The notes under the pieces were generated by a model, which did no database searches, was not told the DNA's origin, and worked only from the letters and a program-made list of their open reading frames with translations. From assembly GCF_000744115.1 (NCBI RefSeq), contig NZ_JQLG01000004.1:2392190-2456189 (forward strand): 64,000 nucleotides of DNA. The letters run 5' to 3'. Source of the stretch: Carnobacterium alterfunditum DSM 5972. GTDB lineage: Bacteria > Bacillota > Bacilli > Lactobacillales > Carnobacteriaceae. Each line of letters starts with the position of its first letter. Position 1 is the first letter of the stretch. The position numbers and the translations under genes were made by a program. Positions 8,829 to 15,669 of this stretch are shown piece by piece.

Positions 8829-8841
8829 TTTGATTATCAAA
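8829..8841. promoter_or_regulatory. Isolated perfect FabT-type palindrome
   Basis: The sequence TTTGATTATCAAA is a perfect FabT-type operator about 115 bp upstream of the two boxes at the fab promoter. It lies between the fab promoter and the IS30 element, with no gene start beside it. It could be an auxiliary site for looping, or the operator of a gene that the insertion has displaced. Confidence 0.6.
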
Positions 8842-8940
8842 GTATTTTATCGCAAAAAGCAATTTTTTATATTTTCAAGCCAAGAAAAAAAGATTGTTTT
8901 TCGAATTTTTTTTAACAATTATTTATTAATGTATGACGGT

Positions 8941-9980
8941 TTGTCAAATTAAGTGCAACACCTTTTCCATAAACGCTTCGTATGGTGTTTTCCAGTCCAG
9001 GCATTTTCTGGGCCGATTATTAATCAAGGAAAGAGCTTCTTCAACTTCCTCTGTGAGAATGGTATCAAAATTCGTTCGTTTTGGGAAAAACTCCCTGAAA
9101 AGGCCATTACTATTTTCATTACTTCCTCTCTGCCAAGCAGCGTACGCATCAGCGAAGTACATTGGAATGTTCAACTCTGATTCAATCACGGTATAACAGG
9201 CAAATTCTTTTCCTCTATCCGTTGTAAAGCTTTGAAAGGCTTCTCGTGGATAAAGAGCATGAAGAGTTCGAATGGCTCGCTCCATTGACTTTGCGGAACG
9301 ATCCGGTATAAGAATGGCTTTATACCAACGGGTTTGACGTTCTACAAAGGTGGCAACACAGCCCTTCGCTTGACCACGACCTGAGACAACAGTATCCAAC
9401 TCCCAATGACCAAAAGTCGTGCGTTTTCTGATTTCTTTTGGCCGTTTGGAAATCGGTGTGCCGACAACAAATCGACCTCTTGTTTCCTTTGGTTTTTGAC
9501 GCTTCCCTTTCTGACGCAAGACCGTCAAAGGCACGTCAAGCAAACCGGCATAAATCCAGCGGTAAATGGTTTTGAAGGTCAAGGATCCTTGAAGTAAACG
9601 GCCACTAATTTGTTCTGGAGACCACGTTTGATCCAACTTTTCTTGGATAACTATTTTTAGCGAGGCTGTTAGTTTAGAATGAGCCCCGCAGGCAGCTTTC
9701 CTTTGATTATAAGATGTTTGAGCTTTTTCCGCTTGGTAGTTTGGGTTTCGTTGGCATTCTCTAGAAACGGACGAGGGAGAGCGATTTAGCTTTTTCGCAA
9801 TTGTACGAATGGACATCTTAAGTTCAAGATAGACTTCTATTTTGGAACGTTCGGTTATGGTAAAATGAGTGTAGCTCATGACAACTCCTCCAATCGAATG
9901 GTAGTGTGGTAACTTCATTCTATACGAGGACGTCATGGGTTTCTTTTATTTCGTCTTGGGTGTTGCACTTAATATTACAA
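8941..9980 (-). mobile_element. IS30-family insertion sequence, copy 1
   Basis: A complete element of about 1,040 bp. The ends are 22-bp inverted repeats at 8941-8962 and 9959-9980 that match at 20 of 22 positions (both read inward as TTGT..ATTAAGTGCAACACC). The transposase stop codon lies inside the left repeat, as is common for this family. IS30 elements make 2-3 bp target duplications, too short to call from one copy. It sits between the fab regulatory region and the YkvS-like gene. Confidence 0.88.
8944..9879 (-). CDS. IS30-family transposase (copy 1)
   Basis: An intact DDE transposase of 311 aa. The N-terminus YTHFTITERSKIEVYLE and a helix-turn-helix with RTIAKKLNRSPSSVSRE are IS30 hallmarks. 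The catalytic residues are Asp in HWELDTVVSG, Asp in FTTDRGKEF and Glu in SNENSNGLFRE. The open frame reaches 9936, but the ATG at 9879 has GGAGGAG nearby (9885-9891) and begins MSYTHF, as in relatives. No frameshift is seen, so the element could be active. It is distinct from the second IS30 transposase at 34.4 kb; the two differ in most residues. Confidence 0.9.
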   Translation of the reverse strand: MSYTHFTITERSKIEVYLELKMSIRTIAKKLNRSPSSVSRECQRNPNYQAEKAQTSYNQRKAACGAHSKLTASLKIVIQEKLDQTWSPEQISGRLLQGSLTFKTIYRWIYAGLLDVPLTVLRQKGKRQKPKETRGRFVVGTPISKRPKEIRKRTTFGHWELDTVVSGRGQAKGCVATFVERQTRWYKAILIPDRSAKSMERAIRTLHALYPREAFQSFTTDRGKEFACYTVIESELNIPMYFADAYAAWQRGSNENSNGLFREFFPKRTNFDTILTEEVEEALSLINNRPRKCLDWKTPYEAFMEKVLHLI

Positions 9981-9989
9981 TTCATCGAA

Positions 9990-10023
9990 AAAAAAAAGTT
10001 GAGACGATTTGTCCCAACTTTTT
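9990..10023. terminator. Bidirectional terminator between YkvS-like gene and IS30
   Basis: An A tract, then AAAGTTG-GAC paired with GTC-CAACTTT around a 5-base loop, then a T tract. It is placed just after the stop of the minus-strand gene at 10031-10375 and would serve as its terminator. Confidence 0.75.
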
Positions 10024-10030
10024 CTTGCTA

Positions 10031-10375
10031 TTATTTAGCTTCAACGGATATAAATTCTTCTATGTCTTTAAAGTTCACAATAGTTTTACTTTCCATTATG
10101 TCTTTCATTTTATCAGAAGACTTTTCCCAATAGATTTCAACCACGGCACTATTATTCAATAATTTGATGATTGTTCCAGCCATTTTTTCATCTCTGAAAG
10201 AAAAAATGATTCTATCTCCTACATCAGGTCTAAAAGAAGCTTTTATTTCATCAATAATAATGATTGCTTCATCATACGGCACGCCTAAAAGGGTCGCAAT
10301 TCTTGATTTGCTGGCACCTTTTCGAAGTTCAACCTCAACTAAAGACTGAATTTCTTCGGTAATAATTTTCCCCAT
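10031..10375 (-). CDS. YkvS-family (DUF2187) protein with N-terminal helical extension
   Basis: A 114 aa protein. The C-terminal half (about residues 50-112) resembles the YkvS/DUF2187 small beta domain: GDRIIFSF..GTIIKLLNNSAVVEI. The N-terminal part, KGASKSRIATLLGVPYDEAIIII, looks like a short helix-turn-helix-like helical pair. No biochemical role is established for this family. The start is supported by GAGGGGAT before the ATG. It stands alone between an IS30 element and a MarR gene, with its own terminator. Family assignment is moderate. Confidence 0.6.
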   Translation of the reverse strand: MGKIITEEIQSLVEVELRKGASKSRIATLLGVPYDEAIIIIDEIKASFRPDVGDRIIFSFRDEKMAGTIIKLLNNSAVVEIYWEKSSDKMKDIMESKTIVNFKDIEEFISVEAK

Positions 10376-10552
10376 GTAAATCCCCTCATCTCTTTGGTTC
10401 TTATTTGAGCGTTTTCCAATAAATTCTCTTAATGGAATCCATCATACCATATTTAAGCAAGAAAATGAAGCATAAGAAAATGAGAGTCCTTACCAGCACT
10501 CTTACAGTGAAAGCTTAGAGGGATTTTTCATAGGAGCAATTAAATAAGTTTT

Positions 10553-10993
10553 TTACTTAAATGAACTAGCACGATACCCTACTTTTTTTAATAATTCAAT
10601 CAAAGTACTTTTTTCATCTTCACTAAGCACACTAAATAGATTTGAAATCAATTTTTCATGCTGCGGGAAAGCTTCTTGCATAAAAGCTGTACCTTTTTCA
10701 GAGATTGAAATAGTTGTCACACGGCGATCGGTAGCTGACGGAGTTCGTTTTATAAATTCCTTCTTTTCCAATTTGTCTACGACATACGTAATGCTGCTGC
10801 TGGCTAGTAATATTTTTTTACCAATATATTGAATAGGTTGATCTCCTTTACTATAAAGAAGCTCTAAAACTGAAAATTCAGTAGGGTTTACGCCATATTT
10901 TGTCATATCTTTTTTTATAACATCTTGTACACTTGAAGAAGATTTCAGTAATACTGTTAAGGTTTTTAATGCTTTAGCTGTGTCATCCATCAT
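10553..10993 (-). CDS. MarR-family regulator, MhqR-like
   Basis: A 146 aa winged-helix regulator. The core has the helix pair QYIGKKILLASSSITYVVDKL and the wing TPSATDRRVTTISIS. The best match I can recall is MhqR of Bacillus and Staphylococcus, which represses quinone-detoxifying reductases. This is supported by an upstream inverted repeat, ATTTATCT-N8-AGATAAAT, close in sequence and spacing to the published MhqR box. An NAD(P)H-FMN reductase gene lies about 1.1 kb upstream but carries no such box. The start follows AAAGGTGAT. MhqR identity is inference; MarR family is certain. Confidence 0.75.
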   Translation of the reverse strand: MMDDTAKALKTLTVLLKSSSSVQDVIKKDMTKYGVNPTEFSVLELLYSKGDQPIQYIGKKILLASSSITYVVDKLEKKEFIKRTPSATDRRVTTISISEKGTAFMQEAFPQHEKLISNLFSVLSEDEKSTLIELLKKVGYRASSFK

Positions 10994-11046
10994 GTCTTAT
11001 CACCTTTCCATTTGAACATATCTAAAAATCCTATTACTTTAAATAA

Positions 11047-11070
11047 ATTTATCTTCATTTCGAGATAAAT
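11047..11070. promoter_or_regulatory. MhqR-like operator palindrome
   Basis: Perfect 8-bp arms ATTTATCT (11047-11054) and AGATAAAT (11063-11070) with an 8-bp spacer. It lies 54 bp upstream of the MarR-family gene at 10553-10993, a good place for autoregulation. The arrangement ATCT-N8-AGAT is that of the MhqR box as I recall it from Bacillus subtilis. Confidence 0.6.
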
Positions 11071-11151
11071 ATACCATTATGAATAGATAACTGTCAAATA
11101 ATCTGATACGAATCAAAGCTGCTTAAAAGATAGAGTTGGATTTAAATTACT

Positions 11152-11270
11152 GGTTATACGTCAAATGATGTAGATACTTCAAAATAAAATTTCTTCTGGA
11201 GTGGGCGGGGTTGCTTGAAGTTTTTGGTAAGTAATTTAAGTGATTTATCGGCACTAAAAATTGTAGGTCT
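11152..11270. repeat. Dispersed ISL3-end-like repeat, short copy A
   Basis: About 119 bp, bounded on the left by GGTTATACGTCAAATGATGTAGA and on the right (reverse complement) by CCTACAATTTTTAGTG. Both ends resemble the termini of the ISL3 element at 50038-51537. The body includes AAATTTCTTCTGGAGTGGG and GGGTTGCTTG, the segment shared by all copies. No coding capacity. Confidence 0.6.
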
Positions 11271-11289
11271 CTTTAATTGATCCATATTT

Positions 11290-11607
11290 CAAAAAAAAGA
11301 AGAACGTTCTAGAAATCAGAACGTTCCTCTTAAAATCTAATAGCATGGGTTCTAGCAAATCCCTAACATCAACTTATTAATCGGCTGATCTCTTCGACTC
11401 TTCTATCAGCTAGAACTACATGCTACTATAATATATGAGCTCAAACATTTAGTACTTCTGATTGTGTTTCATTAATAATGGTTCGTCAATCAACTAAATG
11501 AATGAGCTTGGACAGAATAGCTTCACTCGACTATTCGTCCCAGAAGCCACTTTCACTAGCTTCTATAAAGAGCGTCATGCTCTCTTACTGTGCATGTCTC
11601 TCTCTAC
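11290..11607 (-). ncRNA. Structured RNA gene 1 (no ORF, own promoter and terminator)
   Basis: About 318 nt are predicted to be transcribed from the minus strand. The promoter is -35 TTGACT (11637-11642), 17-bp spacer, -10 TATATT (11614-11619). Perfect stems follow: 11569-11573/11579-11583; 11542-11547/11559-11564; 11510-11520/11531-11540; a long stem 11437-11453/11493-11509; and a two-part stem 11341-11356/11409-11425. An intrinsic terminator ends it, with arms 11318-11326 and 11302-11310 plus a T tract to 11291. No reading frame with a ribosome site is present. It is not RNase P RNA, tmRNA or 6S by any signature I know. It lies next to structured RNA gene 2, which has the same layout. Confidence 0.7.
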
Positions 11608-11613
11608 ATACAT

Positions 11614-11642
11614 AATATACCATGTAAGCGTAAACAAGTCAA
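11614..11642 (-). promoter_or_regulatory. Promoter of structured RNA gene 1
   Basis: TTGACT and TATATT with a 17-bp spacer ending in TGG just before the -10. RNA gene 2 has the same spacing and the same TGG. The start site is expected near 11607. Confidence 0.7.
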
Positions 11643-11732
11643 TTAATAAAGCTTTCTATTAAAATTATTTGTTTGGTACACGGTGTTCATACAATCGATC
11701 TGACTAATCAGTCTTCACTAGCCAGAATAGAA

Positions 11733-12028
11733 CAAAAAAAAAGAGGGCCTCTTATTCTTAAAAGAGGCTCTCCCTTCATTTTGTAGCTAGTTCCTTTTTT
11801 ATTTCTTGTTTTTTTCTAGCATTTTTACTTCATCTGCTAGAAGGTTATTTTACACATGAATTATATTTCTATTCATGTGCGTTTTGGATACTTCAATCTC
11901 GACTCATTCTATTTCAGGAACTTAGCCACTACATGAAGTTCAGTTAATAGTGTACTATCCCACTATCAACTTTAGAGTCGATTACGCTGACTCTAGTAAA
12001 GAAGACATTTTACCTTGTACTTCTTTAC
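11733..12028 (-). ncRNA. Structured RNA gene 2 (no ORF, own promoter and terminator)
   Basis: About 295 nt on the minus strand, upstream of and in the same direction as RNA gene 1. Perfect hairpins follow one another from the predicted 5' end: 11996-12004/12020-12028; 11973-11979/11989-11995; 11943-11952/11961-11970 (one mismatch); 11918-11923/11936-11941; 11853-11861/11871-11879; 11814-11820/11836-11842. The terminator has arms 11762-11772 and 11743-11753 with a run of about nine T. There is no credible ORF. The first hairpin begins at the predicted start site, which independently supports the promoter call. Confidence 0.7.
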
Positions 12029-12034
12029 ACCATT

Positions 12035-12063
12035 ATAATACCAGTAAAATACTAAAATTTCAA
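12035..12063 (-). promoter_or_regulatory. Promoter of structured RNA gene 2
   Basis: TTGAAA (12058-12063) and TATTAT (12035-12040) with a 17-bp spacer. An overlapping TATAAT at 12032-12037 would need a 20-bp spacer. The expected start is near 12028, where the first hairpin begins. Confidence 0.65.
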
Positions 12064-12114
12064 TTTTAAAGATTGGAAATTTACTTTTTAAAATGTCATA
12101 AGTCAGTCTCAGAT

Positions 12115-12681
12115 TTACTCATTATTTCTTAACGGTTTTAGCACGGTTGACCACGCAATGAGTTGATCTAAAAGAGTATTTACTGAAGCTATATGCAGGT
12201 CAGCCGGTTTAAATTCATTCATATTTACAAAATCAGTGAATAAAGACATTGCAGGATGTGTACGAACATCTGCAACTTGTAATTCAGCTAAAACAACTCG
12301 TAAAGCCTCTGCAGCTCTTACCCCACCAGATGAGCCATAGCTCACAATTCCTGCTGCTTTATTATTCCATTCAGGATAAAGATAATCAATTGCATTCTTT
12401 AAAGCCGATGTAATACCATGATTGTATTCGGGAGTGATAAAGACATAGCCATCTAATTCAGCTATTTTTTCAGACCATGGAATAGCTTCTGGCGTAACAT
12501 ATTTTTGACTATACGCTGCTGGGATAGGTTCATTATATAAAGGCAGATTATATTCTGCAATATCGACAATTTCATATTCTGCGTCCCCACGTTTGTCAGC
12601 CAATTTTTTTACCCATTGTGCTACTTGTAAGCTGTTTCGTCCTGGACGCGTACTACCTGTAATTATTCCGATTTTCATCAT
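12115..12681 (-). CDS. NADPH-dependent FMN reductase family protein
   Basis: A 188 aa flavodoxin-fold oxidoreductase, probably reducing FMN, quinones or azo compounds with NAD(P)H. The phosphate loop TGSTRPGRNS is near residue 9, and the flavin-site motif FITPEYNHGITSALKNAIDYL is near 80-100. YGSSGGVRAAEALR follows. The ATG at 12681 has AGGAGG at 12693-12698; the open frame extends further only without a ribosome site. It stands alone downstream of the CBS-protein gene and upstream of the two structured RNA genes. The exact substrate cannot be read from sequence. Confidence 0.88.
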   Translation of the reverse strand: MMKIGIITGSTRPGRNSLQVAQWVKKLADKRGDAEYEIVDIAEYNLPLYNEPIPAAYSQKYVTPEAIPWSEKIAELDGYVFITPEYNHGITSALKNAIDYLYPEWNNKAAGIVSYGSSGGVRAAEALRVVLAELQVADVRTHPAMSLFTDFVNMNEFKPADLHIASVNTLLDQLIAWSTVLKPLRNNE

Positions 12682-12878
12682 ATTTGTTTCTTCCTCCTCT
12701 ATATGCACCTATTGACTGAATGGGTAAATAATCAAACAATAAATGGATGCGTTTTATTAAATAACTCAGATCAACTATAACGTACTGGATTTTTAGTTGC
12801 CACTAATTAACATCACCTGAAAAGTTTATTTTTACTTGTAATTATTTAGTTGTTTTAATAGTTAAAACTTGATTTTTT

Positions 12879-13556
12879 TTATAAATCTGAAGGAGTGATA
12901 ATACCCAAAGGAGTTTCTGATACTTTGCCATTTTCCGTTATCAATAAGGCGTCCAATCGACGATCTTTTTTCAATAAGTCTGCGGCAATTTCAACGGACA
13001 TACTTTTTTTGATAAATAAATAGTTACTTCTATTTTTATCTTTTAAAATAATTTCACCCACTAATGTTTTCTTTAAATAGATTGTTTCATCCTGTAACTG
13101 ATTGGCTAACCACACTGTGATTCCTTTCTCAGTTAATAAACCGATCAGTTCATTATCCTTATAAATAGGAAAATGGGTAAACTTTTTTTCATTAATGGTT
13201 TTTAATACGGCTGTAAATAAATCATCAGAATTGAAGTGGACTACACCTCTCTTGAATAATGGGTAGACTTTTTGTGGGCTTTTTATTTCTTCTTCAATTT
13301 GTTCAATATGTTCGACTACTTTATCTGTCGGTTGTGCAATATAGCTATTAGGAATTAGTTTTTTGTGTACCATAACGTTTCTAAGATCTGCAAAAATTTG
13401 CAAATCATTTTTATATTTTTTTACCGCAGGATTGCGGTGTTCATTTTCATCTAATAATCGATAAAAAGGTTTTTTATGTTCCTTCTCATTTTCTGAAAAG
13501 CTTAGGTGATTGTGGATCCGATTAAAACTGGCAATAAAGCGCTCTGCGTTATTCAT
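12879..13556 (-). CDS. CBS-domain protein with HEPN-like N-terminal helical region
   Basis: A 225 aa protein. The C-terminal two thirds carry two CBS repeats (about residues 95-150 and 165-225): KKFTHFPIYKDNELIGLLTEKGIT and DRRLDALLITENGKVSETPLGIITPSDL. CBS pairs bind adenine nucleotides. The N-terminal 90 residues are helical, rich in His, Asn and Lys, and contain LRNVMVHKK, which fits the R-x4-H motif of HEPN domains; that link is tentative. The start follows AAGGGG. It lies 27 bases downstream of pgsA, so co-transcription is possible. Function is unknown; a nucleotide-responsive regulator or RNase is only a guess. Confidence 0.7.
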   Translation of the reverse strand: MNNAERFIASFNRIHNHLSFSENEKEHKKPFYRLLDENEHRNPAVKKYKNDLQIFADLRNVMVHKKLIPNSYIAQPTDKVVEHIEQIEEEIKSPQKVYPLFKRGVVHFNSDDLFTAVLKTINEKKFTHFPIYKDNELIGLLTEKGITVWLANQLQDETIYLKKTLVGEIILKDKNRSNYLFIKKSMSVEIAADLLKKDRRLDALLITENGKVSETPLGIITPSDL

Positions 13557-13583
13557 TCTATTCCCCTTCTCTGATTCAATACA

Positions 13584-14138
13584 CTATTTTTGATACATTC
13601 TGAAGAACTCTCGCCCATATAATAGGAAAGACAACCCCAAGAAAAAACCTGTAATGATCATTAAGCTATTGGCAGTACTTAATTGAATAGTTGGAAAGGC
13701 TACTAAAAAAGTCATACACGCATAAAAGACTGCGGTAGCTATTTTGCCAAACCATTTAGCCCCATCGAGTTTTTTACCTTGTCGATAAAGAATAATAGCA
13801 TTTATTGCCATGAATAATTCTTTGGCTATAAATAATAAAATAACGATCCACATCTTTTCATATCGTGACATCAAACAGATGATAACGGCAACTTGAGTAA
13901 GTTTATCAGCAACAGGATCAAGCAATTTACCCACCTCAGTTATTTGATTCAACTTGCGAGCAATAAGTCCATCTAATAAATCTGTCAGACCTGAAAAAAC
14001 GACGATCATGCCTGCTAAATAATAATCTTTGGTTTCCGTTGCTGTAAGGTATTGGACCGTAAAAATCGGAATAAGAAGCAGCCGGATATAAGATAAGATA
14101 TTGGGAATAGTAAAAAAATCTCTTATAGGAATTTTCAA
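13584..14138 (-). CDS. pgsA: CDP-diacylglycerol-glycerol-3-phosphate 3-phosphatidyltransferase
   Basis: PgsA makes phosphatidylglycerol phosphate, the committed step to phosphatidylglycerol and cardiolipin. The CDP-alcohol phosphotransferase signature is complete: DLLDGLIAR then eight residues, then GKLLDPVADK (D-G-x2-A-R-x8-G-x3-D-x3-D). Several hydrophobic helices place it in the membrane; 184 aa is normal. The start codon is TTG at 14138, with AGAGGTGA a few bases upstream. The N-terminus IPNILSYIRLLLIP is typical. Identity among CDP-alcohol transferases is inferred from size and the IPNxLxxxR motif. Confidence 0.9.
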   Translation of the reverse strand: MKIPIRDFFTIPNILSYIRLLLIPIFTVQYLTATETKDYYLAGMIVVFSGLTDLLDGLIARKLNQITEVGKLLDPVADKLTQVAVIICLMSRYEKMWIVILLFIAKELFMAINAIILYRQGKKLDGAKWFGKIATAVFYACMTFLVAFPTIQLSTANSLMIITGFFLGLSFLLYGREFFRMYQK

Positions 14139-14238
14139 TTTGCATCACCTCTCAAATAGCGTTACATCTTACACTGATATCCTACCACTTTTACTGTCAA
14201 TTAAATTAGGCTTACTTTTCATCCATTTTATATTCAAC

Positions 14239-14283
14239 AAAAAACAAACTTTTGAATGCCTTATCTCTGCGTTCAAAAGTTTA
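14239..14283 (-). terminator. Terminator downstream of the Ser-rich lipoprotein gene
   Basis: Arms AAACTTTTGAA (14246-14256) and TTCAAAAGTTT (14272-14282) around a 15-base loop, with a T run on the minus strand. It lies just downstream of the lipoprotein gene at 14307-14981. Confidence 0.7.
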
Positions 14284-14306
14284 TTCTCATGTCTTGATCA
14301 AAAAAA

Positions 14307-14981
14307 TTACCTCTCTTCAAAATCAAATTCATCGATCGTATAAATTAAATCATCCATATTTGACGTACTGAAGAATGCTTCTTCATTTTCAGGCTGAATT
14401 TTCAAGTACATCGGCATGGCTGTATCTGGTTCTAATACTCCAAAAGATTCTTCTGTCAGATAAAACTGTGCTTTATCTAAAATAGTGGCCCCATTAACCG
14501 TACTAAAACTGATCGTAATATTAATATTTGTCATAGCCATATCCATTCTGTTCACAATAATAAAGATTGCTTGCATATTCCCTCTTTCACCTAAATACAT
14601 GCCGGTAAAGTGAATAGCCACATCATTTTCAATCCCGAGTTCTTTTGATTCTTTCATTCTAATTTCTATTTCTTGTAATACGGAATCATTTTCTAATGTC
14701 AAATTTTGGTCTAGCTCCATTTTTTGCGGTACAAGTGGGATTTCCATGTCTGAGATTAGTTCACTTGAAGCACTTGAACTTGATATAGATTCTTCTGAGC
14801 TGACCAGGCTTGATTCAGAAGAAGCAATTTCTGAACTCATCATCGTCTCGGTTGACGTAGCGCTTGAACTTGACATAGCGCTTGAATTTGATTCGCTAGA
14901 AGGCGTGGTTTCTCCCCCTCCAATTAAATCACAACCTGCCAATACAACAACTGTACCTAAAAGTATCAATATCTTTTTCAT
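14307..14981 (-). CDS. Ser-rich lipoprotein of unknown function
   Basis: A 224 aa secreted lipoprotein. The signal peptide KKILILLGTVVVLAGC ends in a lipobox with the lipidated Cys near residue 17. A low-complexity linker of Ser, Glu and Thr follows (about residues 25-75), then a folded domain to the acidic end DEFDFEER. That domain has alternating beta-like segments (VAIHFTGMYLG, MTNINITISF) and could be an immunoglobulin-like cell-surface domain of the DUF5067/DUF4352 kind; this is a guess. The ATG at 14981 with AAAGGGTGA is preferred over the open frame to 15005. A fragment with a similar C-terminus lies just upstream at 15041-15145. Confidence 0.8.
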   Translation of the reverse strand: MKKILILLGTVVVLAGCDLIGGGETTPSSESNSSAMSSSSATSTETMMSSEIASSESSLVSSEESISSSSASSELISDMEIPLVPQKMELDQNLTLENDSVLQEIEIRMKESKELGIENDVAIHFTGMYLGERGNMQAIFIIVNRMDMAMTNINITISFSTVNGATILDKAQFYLTEESFGVLEPDTAMPMYLKIQPENEEAFFSTSNMDDLIYTIDEFDFEER

Positions 14982-15040
14982 TTTGATCACCCTTTCCCTT
15001 CTCAACTAAAAATAAACCCCTATCCTTAATAGATTTCCTT

Positions 15041-15145
15041 TTACTCTAGTACTTCATAATCAAATTCATCAAATCCATACCAAAAACCAGCAGCTTCCAT
15101 CATAATATCAGGGCAACTAAAGATAAGATAATTCAAATCCGCTGA
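15041..15145 (-). pseudogene. Remnant C-terminal fragment of a protein, cut by repeat copy B
   Basis: Thirty-four codons read SADLNYLIFSCPDIMM..GFWYGFDEFDYEVLE before a stop. A stop codon precedes them and there is no start or ribosome site. The end DEFDYEVLE resembles DEFDFEER at the end of the adjacent lipoprotein, so this may be what remains of a duplicated relative. The coding trace ends 28 bases from the repeat element at 15173, which suggests that insertion or deletion around the repeat removed the rest. Confidence 0.35.
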
Positions 15146-15172
15146 TCATCTATCCATTTCAAATTTTGGATC

Positions 15173-15462
15173 GATCATTTTTGGTGTTGGTAAATTGGGT
15201 AAATCGATAAGGTGAAATTTATGGAGGAATAAGGCGATTTTGTAGCCATGTAACGTGTGCAATGCGCAGAAGCACTGTCGGCTAAAACGCCTAAGTGTGT
15301 CATGTGAGAACGTAGCTAAAGCTATTATAGGCATACAAAAAGTGGACGAGGGATGTGGTTTTTTAGAACACTTTTTAGAACAAGGATCCAAGCGGTTTCT
15401 TGACTCGCCACAAGCAAACCCGTTGTTCCATCAGAAATTTATTTTTGAACTGGCAATCTTAT
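15173..15462. repeat. Dispersed ISL3-end-like repeat, full-length copy B
   Basis: About 290 bp from CATTTTTGGTGTTGG to CCGTTGTTCCATCAGAAATTT. The left half has GGAATAAGGCGATTTTGTAGCC and the right half has the inverted counterpart (CACAAGCAAACCCGTTGTTCC). The interior, around 15270-15330 (AGCACTGT..CCTAAGTGTGTCATGT..GCTAAAGC), is shared with copy E at 49665-49935. No plausible protein is encoded. Confidence 0.65.
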
Positions 15463-15602
15463 CTGTTAATTAACCTAAATTTTAAAACTGATCGCTGTAA
15501 CTTTTATAAATGTAACTTTGCAACATGGTATTCTTACTTTTATTGTAGCGTATTACTCAGTAATAATAAAAACATACACCTTTAAATAACTTTATTTTAT
15601 TT

Positions 15603-15662
15603 AAAAAAAAGATTAAAAGATAACAATCGTGTTTAAAACACTTGATATCCTTTAATCCTTTT
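15603..15662 (-). terminator. Terminator of the DUF975 gene
   Basis: A long imperfect stem reads on the minus strand AAAGGATTAAAGGATA against TATCTTTTAATCTTT, with an inner GTGTTT/AAACAC pair and a T run. It lies directly downstream of the stop at 15670. Confidence 0.65.
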
Positions 15663-15669
15663 AGCCTTG

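Noticed and set aside
10440-10552. GAGT/ACTC hairpin after the MarR-family gene
   Set aside because: Only four or five base pairs and an interrupted T tract; too weak to call a terminator.
11290-12028. RNase P RNA, tmRNA, 6S RNA or a CRISPR array as explanation of the structured region
   Set aside because: None of the conserved cores of those RNAs can be found, and the hairpins are all different from each other rather than direct repeats with spacers.
12835-12878. Hairpin GTTTTA/TAAAAC followed by T residues upstream of the FMN reductase gene
   Set aside because: The T tract is on the plus strand, where no gene ends; on the minus strand the tail is poor. It may be a weak terminator of the CBS gene but is not convincing.
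15146-15585. Short reading frames on both strands in the 15.1-15.6 kb gap
   Set aside because: They fall inside the dispersed repeat, lack ribosome sites, and their products resemble nothing known. The repeat explains the region better.
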